Counted from the first letter of the stretch, positions 9,705 through 19,232 are shown. The stretch: DNA of 64,000 nt from GCA-002708145 sp045562755 (GCA_045562755.1 JBJKVF010000006.1:1-64000); one strand, 5' to 3'. Notes: generated by a model not told the origin, from the letters alone. A program made the numbers and translations.

Positions 9705-10523
9705 TTATTTCCTCCTAATAGATCCCGGAGCATTTCTTGGTGATTCTAAACTAACCCAAATATCATATATTTTTTTCCATTCTTGCAAATTAAGAGTTGA
9801 TGGTCTTCTAGTAGTATCTAATTTAGCTTCTTCTATAATTTTTTTTGAGTCAATTAATTTTAAAAACAATCCATCAGATAAAGAATTGTGGATTTGTTTC
9901 CTCGGACTTTTGAATCCAAATGTTAAAAATTCAATAAAATTAGATAAATTAGTTTTATCTAATAAATTATTAGTTTTTGGTTTAATTTCTATTACAGATG
10001 AAAATACTTTGGGAACAGGATCGAAGGAATTTGGATTTACATCAAAAAGTTTTTTCGCATTTGCAAAAATATTTATATAAGCTGATAAAAAAGAATAGTA
10101 CCCTTCTTTAGCACATATTTGTTCAGCTACTTCTTTTTGAACCATAAATATCATCTTTTCAGGAGTATGTGAAGATTTTAAAATATTTCTAATAATTGGA
10201 TTTGACGCATAGTATGGTAGATTGCCAATTATTATGTAAGGTTTATCCTTATCTATTATTTTTAGATAATCAAAAATTCTAGCATCAGCATTATAAATTT
10301 CTATATTGCTATGTGTATATTTGTTTTTTAGTAAATCAAAAAACTTTTCATCATATTCAATTAATATTAACTTTTTAACAAGATTGATAATTTTATCAGT
10401 TAATGCACCATTTCCTGGTCCAATTTCAACTAATGTATCACCATAACTTAAGTTAAAAGAATCTATAATTTTGCTAATGATTACTTCGTCTTTTAAGAAA
10501 TGTTGACCTAATTTTTTTTTCAT
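9705..10523 (-). CDS. rsmA: 16S rRNA (adenine1518-N6/adenine1519-N6)-dimethyltransferase
   Basis: KsgA/RsmA dimethylates two adenines in the 3'-terminal hairpin of 16S rRNA during 30S assembly. It begins KKKLGQHFLKDE, has the SAM motif LVEIGPGNGALT, the acidic residue in LIEYDEKF, the catalytic motif IIGNLPYYASNPI, and a C-terminal helical domain ending TTRRPSTLNLQEW. 272 residues is normal. Its ATG lies about 11 bp downstream of the end of the SRP RNA gene on the same strand, so both may share a transcript before processing. Confidence 0.95.
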   Translation of the reverse strand: MKKKLGQHFLKDEVIISKIIDSFNLSYGDTLVEIGPGNGALTDKIINLVKKLILIEYDEKFFDLLKNKYTHSNIEIYNADARIFDYLKIIDKDKPYIIIGNLPYYASNPIIRNILKSSHTPEKMIFMVQKEVAEQICAKEGYYSFLSAYINIFANAKKLFDVNPNSFDPVPKVFSSVIEIKPKTNNLLDKTNLSNFIEFLTFGFKSPRKQIHNSLSDGLFLKLIDSKKIIEEAKLDTTRRPSTLNLQEWKKIYDIWVSLESPRNAPGSIRRK

Positions 10524-10534
10524 AATTTTGAATT

Positions 10535-10803
10535 AGCCGTGCCCTCAAATTTGAGTATAATTAATGACGTAAATTTAACAACAACTCAAGTCCAGGAATC
10601 CTACAGCACCCAAATAAATCCGCTTACCGCTGCTACTTTCCAGTCCTGACGGAGTTCACGACAATTTGCCGCGTAGGGCTAGACTATCAACATCGCAAAT
10701 TAAATTTAGAGGTCACCAAAACCTACCCTCAATTGAGGAATTCAATCTCGCTGTAGCGGATTGCGAGTACAAGGCACCGCTAACGCCCCATCTAGCACGA
10801 CAT
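10535..10803 (-). ncRNA. ffs: SRP RNA, large type with Alu domain
   Basis: The minus strand begins GTCGTGCTAGATGGGG and continues GCGTTAGCGGTGCCTTGTA, the conserved 5' Alu-domain sequence of Bacillus-type SRP RNA. Internally GTCAGGACTGGAAAGTAGCA and GCAGCGGTAAGC form the helix 8 asymmetric loop that binds Ffh and the tetraloop region. The 3' end, GAGGGCACGGCT, pairs back with the 5' strand (GTCGTG with CACGGC). About 269 nt, GC-rich against the surroundings, no reading frame. Ends are set by the terminal pairing and may be off by a few bases. The large form implies an Alu domain, as in Bacillota and several other phyla, unlike the 4.5S RNA of Proteobacteria. Confidence 0.93.
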
Positions 10804-10886
10804 AATTAAATCCTATCATATTTATAAATCGAAGAAACTTTTAAATCTGTTTAAACAAACTTGATAAAAACATATACAATATAAAT

Positions 10887-11738
10887 ATGAAGAAAATAAA
10901 GAAAGCTGTTATTCCTGTAGCGGGTTTAGGGACAAGATTTTTACCTATTACTAAATCAGTTCCAAAACCATTGCTACCTGTAATTGATAAACCTATCATA
11001 GAGTATGCTGTGAGAGAAGCTTCAAATCTTGGAATCAATGAAATAGCCTTGGTTATTTCGCCTAACATGAATGAAGTAGTTAATTATTTTAATTTCAATC
11101 ATCAATACATTAATCAATTAAAAAAAATAAATAATACTGAACAAATTAAAAAACTTGAAACAATCTCTAATTTAGCAAAAGTTACTGAAATTATCCAAGA
11201 AAATCCAATTGGGCCTGGTGATGCGATTTTACAAGCTAAAGAGTTTTGTAATAATGAGCCTTTTTTGGTAATTTTCCCTGATGATTTAGTTTTTGATCAA
11301 TTATCTGCAAGTGCTCAAATTCTTAATGAATATAATAAATATGGAAATAGCGTTATTGGATTAATAAAAATTCATGAATCTCAAATTCCTTTCAAAGGTA
11401 TTGTTGACATAAGTAGTTATGATAAAAATACTAATCAAATTAATTATGTTGTTGAAAAACCTACTATCAAAAATGCTCCGAGTGATATTAGTATTTTAGG
11501 ACGGTATATTTTTACTAGTGATATATTTAATTATTTAGAAAAATGTAAAAATAGTGTGAATGGAGAATTACAAATAACTGACGCTATACAAATGCTAATT
11601 AAGAATTCTTTAGTTTTAGGGAAAATTATTAGTGGTTATCATGCAGATTGTGGTTCTCCTGAAGGAATGTTACGAGCAATCATTAAAGCAGCTAAATCTG
11701 ATCCAGTATTAAGTAAAGTTATTGATGAACTAATCTAA
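10887..11738 (+). CDS. galU: UTP--glucose-1-phosphate uridylyltransferase
   Basis: Makes UDP-glucose from UTP and glucose 1-phosphate for envelope glycans. The nucleotide-binding N-terminus AVIPVAGLGTRFLPITKSVPK is the GalU form of the GxGTR motif, followed by KPLLPVIDKPIIEYAVREA. PDDLVFD is the metal-binding region and VEKPTIKNAPSDISILGRYIF is the sugar-phosphate site. 283 residues is normal. ATG start with no strong ribosome-binding site. The SRP RNA gene is divergent upstream. Its stop codon overlaps the restored 3' end of lepA in the opposite direction. Confidence 0.94.
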   Translation: MKKIKKAVIPVAGLGTRFLPITKSVPKPLLPVIDKPIIEYAVREASNLGINEIALVISPNMNEVVNYFNFNHQYINQLKKINNTEQIKKLETISNLAKVTEIIQENPIGPGDAILQAKEFCNNEPFLVIFPDDLVFDQLSASAQILNEYNKYGNSVIGLIKIHESQIPFKGIVDISSYDKNTNQINYVVEKPTIKNAPSDISILGRYIFTSDIFNYLEKCKNSVNGELQITDAIQMLIKNSLVLGKIISGYHADCGSPEGMLRAIIKAAKSDPVLSKVIDELI

Positions 11739-11814
11739 TTTCAACACTGCCATAAAAGCATCTTGAGGAATTTCAATTGATCCAACCATTTTCATTCTCT
11801 TTTTTTTACCTTTT
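11730..11814 (-). other. LepA C-terminal tail encoded in the -1 frame
   Basis: Read one base back from the lepA frame, the minus strand encodes GKKKRMKMVGSIEIPQDAF followed by MAVLKLD and a TAG at 11732-11730. This is the canonical LepA/EF4 C-terminus. The switch point coincides with A_AAA_AAG (11816-11810), in phase with the zero frame (CAA AAA AAG), the same heptamer that drives dnaX frameshifting. A lost A in the 7-A run would produce the same picture. No clear Shine-Dalgarno stimulator or strong downstream hairpin is visible. The restored stop overlaps the 3' end of convergent galU by 9 bp. Confidence 0.85.
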
Positions 11815-13564
11815 TTTGCTGTTCTAATAATTTTCTTTTTCTAGTTACATCTCCACCGTAACATTTTGCTAAAACATTTTTTCTAAGTGCCTTAACATTT
11901 GTTCTTGCTAATATTTTCCCTCCTATAGCCGCTTGAATAGGAATTGGGAACATTTGCCTAGGTATAAGCTCTTGTAACTTATCAACTAATGATTTACCTA
12001 ATGTTGAAGCTTTATCTCTATGTGCAATCATTGACAAAGCATCAACATTATCATGATTAACTAAAACATCAACTTTTGCTAATTCCGAAGATCTTGCTTC
12101 AATAAGATTATAATCCATTGAAGCATAGCCTTGAGTCCCCGATTTTAGTTTATCGTGAAAATCAATTAAAATTTCAGAAAGTGGCATTTCATAATCAATT
12201 AATACTCTTCCATCATTTGTTTCTGAATTTTTAGATTCTAAGTATTCCATTTTTTTATATTCACCTCTTTTATTTATTACTAGATCCATAATTACACCTA
12301 TGAATTTAGAAGGAGTAATAATGTTTATACTTACCCATGGTTCAAATATATCTGTATATTCGTTACTTGCCGGTAATTTTGATGGATTATCAACTTTGAT
12401 AATTGTATTATCATGTAACTTTATCTCATAACTTACGCTTGGTGCTGTTGCGATAAGGTTTAAATCATATTCTCTTTCTAGACGCTCCTGAATAATATCC
12501 ATATGAAGCAAACCTAAAAAACCACATCTGAATCCAAACCCTAGTGCAGCTGAAGACTCTGGTTCAAAAAACAAAGAAGCATCATTTAATCTTAATTTTT
12601 CTAGTGCTTCTCTTAACAATGGATAATCTTCTCCATCTGTAGGATATATACCTGTAAAGACCATAGGATTTTGTGGAGCATAACCCGGGAGAGGAATATC
12701 CGAGGAATTCTTAACTGTAGTCATGGTGTCACCTACAGTTACAGAACGAACATCTTTTAGACCAGTGGCAACATACCCTACTTCACCTGTATATAGACCT
12801 TTGGTTTTTTCTAATATAGGACTGAAGTAACCTGATTCAATTATTTCTGATGTTTTATTAGTTCCCATAAACTTAACCTTTTCACCTTGCTCTAATGAAC
12901 CATGCATCGTTCTTATATAAGCAACTACACCTTTATAGGGGTCATATTTAGAATCAAATATTAAGGCTCTTAATGGATCATCAGTTATACCCTTAGGTGG
13001 AGGAATTTTATATATAATTTCTTCTAATAGTAAATCAACCCCCTCTCCAGTTTTGGCAGAAATATTAAGTATTTCATTTTCCTTAAATCCAAATGTACTA
13101 ATTAACTCTTTTTTGACTCTTTCTGGTTCTGCAGCAGGTAAATCTAACTTATTAATAACGGGAATTATTTCAAGATCATTCTCCATTGCTAAGTAGACAT
13201 TTGCTAAGGTCTGGGCCTGAATTCCTTGAGTTGCATCAACTAACAAAATTGTTCCTTCACATGCTGCAAGTGATCTTGAAACTTCATAAGAAAAATCTAC
13301 ATGTCCAGGAGTGTCTATCAAATTTAATTGATAATTCAGGTTATCAGATTTATACGAAAGCCTAACCGCTTGAGCTTTTATAGTAATTCCCCTTTCTTTC
13401 TCAAGCTCCATAGTGTCTAAGTGCTGCTCTGTCATATTTCTTTCAGAAACAGCACCTGTGATTTCTATAAATCTATCAGCTAAAGTTGATTTACCATGAT
13501 CTATATGTGCAATGATACAAAAGTTTCTAAGATTTGTTTGATCCACTATATTAATACCTAACAA
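11792..13564 (-). CDS. lepA: Elongation factor 4 (LepA), frame ends early by -1 shift
   Basis: Ribosome-associated GTPase that back-translocates or remodels stalled ribosomes. G1 is AHIDHGKST, G2 region ERGITIKAQ, G3 DTPGHVDF, G4 NKLDLP. The LepA-specific C-terminal domain is present (GGKILARTNVKALRKNVLAKCYGGDVTRKRKLLE). The open frame ends ...QQKKVKKRE, whereas LepA normally ends KKRMK-VG-VEIPQ-AF-AVL. That missing tail is encoded directly downstream in the -1 frame (see 11730-11814), joined across an A_AAA_AAG heptamer. A 14-bp overlap with the upstream gene suggests the start could instead be the GTG near 13546. Confidence 0.93.
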   Translation of the reverse strand: MLGINIVDQTNLRNFCIIAHIDHGKSTLADRFIEITGAVSERNMTEQHLDTMELEKERGITIKAQAVRLSYKSDNLNYQLNLIDTPGHVDFSYEVSRSLAACEGTILLVDATQGIQAQTLANVYLAMENDLEIIPVINKLDLPAAEPERVKKELISTFGFKENEILNISAKTGEGVDLLLEEIIYKIPPPKGITDDPLRALIFDSKYDPYKGVVAYIRTMHGSLEQGEKVKFMGTNKTSEIIESGYFSPILEKTKGLYTGEVGYVATGLKDVRSVTVGDTMTTVKNSSDIPLPGYAPQNPMVFTGIYPTDGEDYPLLREALEKLRLNDASLFFEPESSAALGFGFRCGFLGLLHMDIIQERLEREYDLNLIATAPSVSYEIKLHDNTIIKVDNPSKLPASNEYTDIFEPWVSINIITPSKFIGVIMDLVINKRGEYKKMEYLESKNSETNDGRVLIDYEMPLSEILIDFHDKLKSGTQGYASMDYNLIEARSSELAKVDVLVNHDNVDALSMIAHRDKASTLGKSLVDKLQELIPRQMFPIPIQAAIGGKILARTNVKALRKNVLAKCYGGDVTRKRKLLEQQKKVKKRE

Positions 13565-14276
13565 CTAATGAATCAGCAAGAATAGATATTTGCACATCAA
13601 CTTTATCCTGCAACGTAAAAAATCCACTTTTTGGAGTGTCCATATTAAAATCTGACCAATAAAATTCTGAAATTCCTTTTATTTCTAATCTTTCGTCTGA
13701 GTAAAAAGGATTAATAAATGAAAGCTGTGCAGATATATCAAAATCTAATAATGCATCAACTCCATTAACATTAACAATAGCCTTAATCGTTGTATCGAAT
13801 TTTTCTCCTAAAGTAAAATTATCAGGAATTGATGGAAATTCATTAATTGTAATATATGCAAATTTTTGATTTGGAAAGAGATTATTTCTTACATAGTTAT
13901 CCCGTTTAGACTGATCACTTTTTAATGTATGCAAATTAATACTTATTTCTGATTTTGAATATTCTAAGTCTATTGAGCCTTTAATATCTTGTGTACTCAA
14001 AACAGCGTCAATTGGTAAGGGTAACCTAGCTAGTTTTTCATTTACGGTAAATGTTACTGAGCTAGATTCAATAATTTCAAAATAAGTTGATTTAAAGTGA
14101 ATTTTTTCTAATAAAAAATCAGATTTTTCATCGTCATTAATTATTGCAGGCAAGGATGTTTCTACAGAAGAATTATTGTCTTCCTCTACAATATTATCAT
14201 TTATTATATATTCATCTTTTGAGCAAGAAATCATTAATATTGCAAACATTAGGATGTATATATAATTTAAATTCAA
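13551..14276 (-). CDS. YceI-like lipoprotein
   Basis: Signal peptide and lipobox IYILMFAILMISCSKDE, with the lipid-modified Cys about 18 residues from the start. Then comes an acidic linker and a YceI-like beta-barrel domain: the pattern from FTVNEKLARLPLPIDAV to the typical LKSDQSKRDNYVRNNLF matches the YceI 'T/SD..RD..LR...F' core. YceI domains bind polyisoprenoid or similar lipids; the ligand here is unknown. A longer frame begins at 14324, but a TTG at 14276 overlaps the TGA of the upstream ThDP gene as TTGA and starts directly at the signal peptide, so I prefer it. Likely attached to the outer face of the membrane. Confidence 0.72.
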   Translation of the reverse strand: MNLNYIYILMFAILMISCSKDEYIINDNIVEEDNNSSVETSLPAIINDDEKSDFLLEKIHFKSTYFEIIESSSVTFTVNEKLARLPLPIDAVLSTQDIKGSIDLEYSKSEISINLHTLKSDQSKRDNYVRNNLFPNQKFAYITINEFPSIPDNFTLGEKFDTTIKAIVNVNGVDALLDFDISAQLSFINPFYSDERLEIKGISEFYWSDFNMDTPKSGFFTLQDKVDVQISILADSLVVRY

Positions 14277-15928
14277 TTGATTAATCCTTCTTGAGGTTTT
14301 CTCCAAGGTGAGCTTGTAGCCCATTGTTTAGGTCTGGGAACTCTACTCATAGGAACATCAATAAATACGGGCTTATCTAATTTAATTGCATCTGGGATAA
14401 GATTTTTAACATCGATCGGGTCTTTAGCCCTTAATCCAACCGCACCAAAAGATTCAGCAAATTTCACGAAATCAGGATTAACAAAATCAGTCTCATAAGC
14501 TCCTCCAAAATCATTATCTAAATCTCTAGCTACATTTCCATAGCTTCCATCGTTATAAACTAAAGTTATGAGATTGATACCATATTTTACAGCTGTAGAA
14601 ATTTCAGAAGAATTATACATAAAGCCTCCATCTCCACAAATGCAAATTACTGGTTTGTCAGGATTCCCATATTTAGCACCCAAAGCTGTTGGAAATGAAA
14701 AACCTAAGTTTCCTGAATATCCAGAATCTATATATGACTTATTTGACCTTGAAATCCATCGAGATCTAGAGTAATATCCCATTTGAGTCATACCAAAAAT
14801 AGTTATAGCATCATCTGGAATAGCATCTCTTAGAGCCCTGAGATAATCTTCTTGAGGATAATTTAATTCTTCTTCACTTGTCGAGAGTTCATTCTTAATT
14901 TTTGTAATTTCTACTTGAGGGTTTTGTACAATTTCATGTTTTATTTCTTGTATCTCTTTATTTAGAAGTCCTAATGTAGCTTGAGCATCTCCAACTAAAC
15001 CAAATGTATCTTTGTGAATGTGACCTATCATATTTGGATCAATATCAATATGAATTAATTTAGCATTACCACCAGATTGATCTCGCATAGAAAATCTTGT
15101 TCCTATTCCAATAATCACATCAGCACTTTCTATATAATCTTTTAATAATCCTTTACCAGACAGAGATGAACCTAATGCCAATGGATGATCATCAGATAAT
15201 GTTCCTTTACCTCCAGCGGAAGTAATAACAGGTATATTAGTTAATTCAACAAATTGTTTAAGTTGAGTTTCTGCATTAGATCTAGCAACGCCACCTCCAG
15301 CATAAATTACTGGTTTTTTTGCATTTATTAGTATATTAACAGCTTTTTTTATTTGATCTATTTGCGGAGTTTTTCTACTAATAACTTTTGGTTCCATTAA
15401 AGTTATATCATCCTTTTCTACCATAGCTTCAGGTGGCAACTCAAAATGGACTGGAGAAGGACGACCTGATTGAGCTTGAAAAAATGCTTCATGAATATTT
15501 TCGGGAATATCTTTCGCATTTAATACTAATTTTTGCCATTTAGTAATAGGATTAGTAATTTCTTTTTGATCATTAACTTCGTGTAAACCACCAAAATTTT
15601 TACCAATTGTTTTTCTAGGAATTTGCCCCGCAATTAATATAACTGGAGAAGACCTAGAAAAAGCAGTTGATATTCCAGCTCCAGCATTATAAATGCCGGG
15701 GCCAGGTACTACTAGAGCAACGCCAGGCTTTCCAGTTGTTCTTGCGTATCCATCAGCCATATATGTTGTGGCTTGTTCATGTCTAGTTACGACAAATTTA
15801 ATCGATTTTTCTTTTCTTAATGCATCAACTATCCCATACATTTGAACTCCAGGAAGTCCAAATACAACTTCTACACCTTCTCTTACCAATGATTGCACTA
15901 ATGCTTCTCCACCTGATAACTTTGTCAT
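14273..15928 (-). CDS. ThDP-dependent enzyme, acetolactate synthase large-subunit-like
   Basis: 551-residue three-domain ThDP enzyme. The PYR domain carries the catalytic Glu in TRHEQATTYMADGYAR, the middle domain runs about 190-330, and the PP domain carries the ThDP/Mg motif ICGDGGFMYNSSE...YND. It resembles acetolactate synthase and benzoylformate decarboxylase families. No regulatory subunit gene (ilvN) or ilvC is adjacent, so branched-chain synthesis is not supported. Neighbouring zinc dehydrogenase and enolase-superfamily genes point to breakdown of a 2-oxo or sugar-derived acid. Lies 14 bp after the dehydrogenase gene at 15943, same strand. Exact reaction unknown. Confidence 0.82.
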   Translation of the reverse strand: MTKLSGGEALVQSLVREGVEVVFGLPGVQMYGIVDALRKEKSIKFVVTRHEQATTYMADGYARTTGKPGVALVVPGPGIYNAGAGISTAFSRSSPVILIAGQIPRKTIGKNFGGLHEVNDQKEITNPITKWQKLVLNAKDIPENIHEAFFQAQSGRPSPVHFELPPEAMVEKDDITLMEPKVISRKTPQIDQIKKAVNILINAKKPVIYAGGGVARSNAETQLKQFVELTNIPVITSAGGKGTLSDDHPLALGSSLSGKGLLKDYIESADVIIGIGTRFSMRDQSGGNAKLIHIDIDPNMIGHIHKDTFGLVGDAQATLGLLNKEIQEIKHEIVQNPQVEITKIKNELSTSEEELNYPQEDYLRALRDAIPDDAITIFGMTQMGYYSRSRWISRSNKSYIDSGYSGNLGFSFPTALGAKYGNPDKPVICICGDGGFMYNSSEISTAVKYGINLITLVYNDGSYGNVARDLDNDFGGAYETDFVNPDFVKFAESFGAVGLRAKDPIDVKNLIPDAIKLDKPVFIDVPMSRVPRPKQWATSSPWRKPQEGLIN

Positions 15929-15942
15929 AAAAACCTTTCTGT

Positions 15943-16941
15943 CTAATTTGGTGAAATTAAATACTTAACACCTTCACCATTTTCTGCTTCAATAAATGCT
16001 TTTTTAATATCATTCAAAGAAAATCTTTTTGCAACTAATTTTGGATTATATACCATTGTAATAGTATCTAAAGCTTCTTCAAAGGAATTTCCAGCACCCA
16101 TAGCAGCCGAAATTGATATTTCTTTATAATGAAGATCGTATAAGTCAACGGGGAATATTTTGCCTTTGGGCGAAACACCAATCATTATAATTTTTCCCTT
16201 AGGTCTAACTAACTTTACTGCTCCAGCTAATAATTCAGGTATTCCTACCGCTTCTATGCATAAATCTACTCCCTTATTATTTGATGAATTGTAAACGAAT
16301 TCTTTAATATCTTCCTTATTAGGATCTATAACTATTGATGCACCCATTTCTAAACCTAAATTTCTTCTTGTTTTTTTTGGTTCGGAAAGCATAATATTAT
16401 CAACACCTCTTAATTTAAGAATCGAAACTGCAAATAGTCCAAGTAAACCTCCTCCAATAACTAATGCATTTTTTTTATTAGATAAATCTATCATATTTAT
16501 ATTTGATATAACGCAAGCTAATGGCTCGACAAAAGAAGCCATTTCTAAATCAAATTTATCATTTAAAAAATAAGCTTGACCGTAATCAATAAGTAAGTAC
16601 TGAGCAAAAGCTCCATCTCTTCTAGTTGAATTTTCACAATGCATTAAAGACCAATTTTTGCAAGATTCACATTCCTTGCATGAAGCATGTATCGTACAAG
16701 TAACTTTTTTTCCTATGAAATCTTTAGATAATTTTGGCCCAACGCTATGAATAACTCCAGAAAATTCATGCCCTAAAACATTGGGTATTTCTTTAGGAAA
16801 TAAATTTTGAGTTATATGAATATCAGTGCCACATATTCCTGCAGAATGAATTTTTACAACAAGTTGATCGTTTAAGGGTTTAGGAATTTGAGATTCTTTT
16901 ATAACGAATTTTTTTTCGCCATACCACATAGCAATTTTCAT
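15943..16941 (-). CDS. Zinc-containing alcohol/polyol dehydrogenase (threonine/sorbitol dehydrogenase-like)
   Basis: MDR-family NAD(P)-dependent dehydrogenase. Catalytic zinc: AGICGTDIHIT (Cys) and NVLGHEFSGV (His-Glu). Structural zinc loop: CKECESCKNWSLMHC, the full four-cysteine set that the MDR at 6643 lacks. Rossmann motif VIGGGLLGLFAV. 332 residues. It is upstream of, and probably cotranscribed with, the ThDP enzyme at 14273, and divergent from the enolase-superfamily gene at 17020. This suggests a small catabolic regulon, though no regulator is encoded nearby. Confidence 0.85.
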   Translation of the reverse strand: MKIAMWYGEKKFVIKESQIPKPLNDQLVVKIHSAGICGTDIHITQNLFPKEIPNVLGHEFSGVIHSVGPKLSKDFIGKKVTCTIHASCKECESCKNWSLMHCENSTRRDGAFAQYLLIDYGQAYFLNDKFDLEMASFVEPLACVISNINMIDLSNKKNALVIGGGLLGLFAVSILKLRGVDNIMLSEPKKTRRNLGLEMGASIVIDPNKEDIKEFVYNSSNNKGVDLCIEAVGIPELLAGAVKLVRPKGKIIMIGVSPKGKIFPVDLYDLHYKEISISAAMGAGNSFEEALDTITMVYNPKLVAKRFSLNDIKKAFIEAENGEGVKYLISPN

Positions 16942-17019
16942 TTACATGAACCCAGTTTATTTACATTTGTATTTTTATATTGTAAAAATAATATATATAT
17001 TTGTAAATTGAGGTTAAAA

Positions 17020-18249
17020 ATGATAATAAAAGATCTAAAGGTAGCAGTTATAGGTAATCACCCTGTAGTAAGAATAACTACTGACGAAGGGATTGATGGT
17101 ATCGCTGCAGCAGAATCAAGTAAACCCTACCTAAAGCCAATGATTGAATTTTATAAAGAATTCATAATTGGTAAAGATCCCACTGATGTCGAAAGGGTAA
17201 TGCAAGGAATAAGAAGACTTGGAGCATTTAAGCCTTGGGGAGCCGCAGTTAGTGTCATTGAAATTGCTTTATGGGATTTAGCTGGAAAAGCTGCAAATTT
17301 ACCAATATACAAATTACTAGGTGGAAAAGTCAGAGATAAAGTACAAGTATATAATGGTAATATTCGTTTTAAATTATCTCATGAAGAATACCTTAATGCT
17401 TCAAAAGTAGGAGATGCATTATCACCAGAAGAATATGGGAAAATAATGAAAAAAATGATTGATCTTCCTCACAATTTTTCAATCATTAAACAAGGTATTG
17501 CTTTTCATGGTCCCCAAGCAATTCAATTTCCAAATTTTTACTACGGAGAAAAAGTGAATATTGCAAGACACCCTAACTCCGGACTCATAACTCAAGAAGG
17601 ATTTAATTACATGATGGATTGTATAGATGCAATGCTTGATGTATGTGGGGATAAAGTTGGCTTAGCTTTAGATTGTGGTCCAGGATTTACAGTTCCAGAT
17701 GCTCAAAGATTAGCACAGGCTGTTGAGGGTAAAAATATAATGTGGCTAGAAGATATGATAACTGGTGATTATACACCTTATGTTTTGGCAGATCTTTACA
17801 AACAAGTAACTCCATTTACAACTACAAGAATTCATACAGGAGAGCAAATATATTTAAGGCAAAACTTTGTTGAACTTATTGAAAAAAATGCTGTTAACGT
17901 ATTGGGCCCAGATGTAGCAGATGTTGGCGGACTTGGTGAAATGAAATTTATTGCAGAGTATGCAGATTTACATGGAATATTATTCGCTCCACATGGAACT
18001 CTTGATGGAGTCTTAGGTATTGCAGCAAATGTTCATCTTGCAGCAACTTTACCAAAAAACTATATTGCCTTTGAGTTACCAAATGCTGAACCTGAATGGT
18101 GGAACGATATTCTGACTAATACTGATAAGTTAAAAGTAACTGATAGCCATATTGAGGTTAATGATTTACCAGGTTTAGGGGTAACATTTATAGAAGAAGA
18201 AGCAAAGAAATACCTTAAAGAAGAAGATAAGGATTTTTTTGAAAATTAG
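17020..18249 (+). CDS. Mandelate racemase/muconate lactonizing enzyme family protein (acid-sugar dehydratase-like)
   Basis: Enolase-superfamily enzyme, 409 residues. Metal ligands are in LALDCGPG (Asp), MWLEDM (Glu) and IHTGEQIY (Glu), and the general base/acid is His in LFAPHGTLDG. The N-terminal capping domain includes VIEIALWDLAGKAANLPIYKLLGG. The frame extends upstream to 16888 over the divergent dehydrogenase gene, but the ATG at 17020 is preceded by GAGG at 17010-17013 and begins the family's usual first strand (MIIKDLKVAVIG). Family chemistry is proton abstraction next to a carboxylate. Racemase or sugar-acid dehydratase are both possible; substrate not identifiable. Confidence 0.85.
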   Translation: MIIKDLKVAVIGNHPVVRITTDEGIDGIAAAESSKPYLKPMIEFYKEFIIGKDPTDVERVMQGIRRLGAFKPWGAAVSVIEIALWDLAGKAANLPIYKLLGGKVRDKVQVYNGNIRFKLSHEEYLNASKVGDALSPEEYGKIMKKMIDLPHNFSIIKQGIAFHGPQAIQFPNFYYGEKVNIARHPNSGLITQEGFNYMMDCIDAMLDVCGDKVGLALDCGPGFTVPDAQRLAQAVEGKNIMWLEDMITGDYTPYVLADLYKQVTPFTTTRIHTGEQIYLRQNFVELIEKNAVNVLGPDVADVGGLGEMKFIAEYADLHGILFAPHGTLDGVLGIAANVHLAATLPKNYIAFELPNAEPEWWNDILTNTDKLKVTDSHIEVNDLPGLGVTFIEEEAKKYLKEEDKDFFEN

Positions 18250-19232
18250 TTTTTCAATCTAGCATTTTCTTTAATTGCATCTAAATTTACACAGTAAGGG
18301 GGAAAATCACCCCTTATGCCAGTAATGATGTTTTCAACACACATTAATGCCATTTTCATTCTTGTATCATGAGTAGCACTTGCTACATGAGGCATAATCA
18401 GACAATTGTTTAAAGACAATAATGGATGATTAGTAGGGATTGGTTCTGGTACAGTAACATCTAGTGCAGCTCCAGCAATTTCTTTGTTAATAAGAGCAGT
18501 ATAAAGATCATCTTGATTTACAACTGGTCCCCTCGTAGTATTTATCAAAAAAGCAGAATTTTTCATAATCTTGAATTGTTTCATTGACATCATATTTGTT
18601 GTTGATTCATTCAAAGGATTATGTAGAGATACAAAATCTGATACAGAAAGTAAATCATCTAAAGAATTTAGATATTTTGCTCCAAATTCATCTTTTCTTT
18701 TGTTTCTATTATGATAAACAACTTTCATATTAAATCCATTTGCTCGTTTAGCCATTTCACTTCCAATTCTCCCCATACCCACAATTCCTAATGTTTTATG
18801 ATGTATATCAGTCGCTAAATATCCTAAGGGATCAAAATCTCCCCACTCACCATTTTTAACAATATTTGGCAAATCATGGGTACGTCGTGCTAAGGTTGCT
18901 AAAAGAGAGAAAGCTTCATCAGCTGTACTTTCAGAAAGAATACCTGGGGTGTTACATATAGCAATTCCTAATTTTGACGCAGAAGAAACATCTATGTTGT
19001 CGTAACCAACACCGAATTCACTTATAACCTTTAGTTTTGGAGCTAAAGAAAGAAACTCTTCATCAATTTCATTAGTGATGTGTGCATACATTCCATCAAT
19101 ATCTTTTACAGCCTCTAGAAGTTCCGATCTAGTTGGAGATTCAGGTTTATCCCATACTATTACTTCAGCTCCAATATTATTTAATATCTCTATTGCCTCT
19201 GGGAAAGTTCTTCGTGTTACTAATATTTTCAT
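18246..19232 (-). CDS. D-2-hydroxyacid dehydrogenase (NAD(P)-dependent)
   Basis: 328 residues in the phosphoglycerate/glyoxylate reductase family. Nucleotide motif GIVGMGRIGSEMA, catalytic Arg in INTTRGPVVNQ, Glu in DVTVPEPIPTNHPL, and His in MPHVASATHD. No ACT or other C-terminal regulatory domain, so it is not serA-like. Glyoxylate/hydroxypyruvate or another 2-oxo acid reduction fits the sugar-acid neighbourhood. The 3' end overlaps the convergent enolase-superfamily gene by 4 bp. The tRNA-Leu gene lies 20 bp upstream on the same strand. Confidence 0.87.
   Translation of the reverse strand: MKILVTRRTFPEAIEILNNIGAEVIVWDKPESPTRSELLEAVKDIDGMYAHITNEIDEEFLSLAPKLKVISEFGVGYDNIDVSSASKLGIAICNTPGILSESTADEAFSLLATLARRTHDLPNIVKNGEWGDFDPLGYLATDIHHKTLGIVGMGRIGSEMAKRANGFNMKVVYHNRNKRKDEFGAKYLNSLDDLLSVSDFVSLHNPLNESTTNMMSMKQFKIMKNSAFLINTTRGPVVNQDDLYTALINKEIAGAALDVTVPEPIPTNHPLLSLNNCLIMPHVASATHDTRMKMALMCVENIITGIRGDFPPYCVNLDAIKENARLKN

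Noticed and set aside
10804..10886. Promoter for the SRP RNA
   Set aside because: TATGAT and TTTAAT boxes occur near the right distance but without a convincing -35 box, so no specific promoter is called.
16888..17019. N-terminal extension of the enolase-superfamily gene
   Set aside because: It overlaps the divergent dehydrogenase gene and encodes no family sequence; the ATG at 17020 has a GAGG ribosome-binding site.
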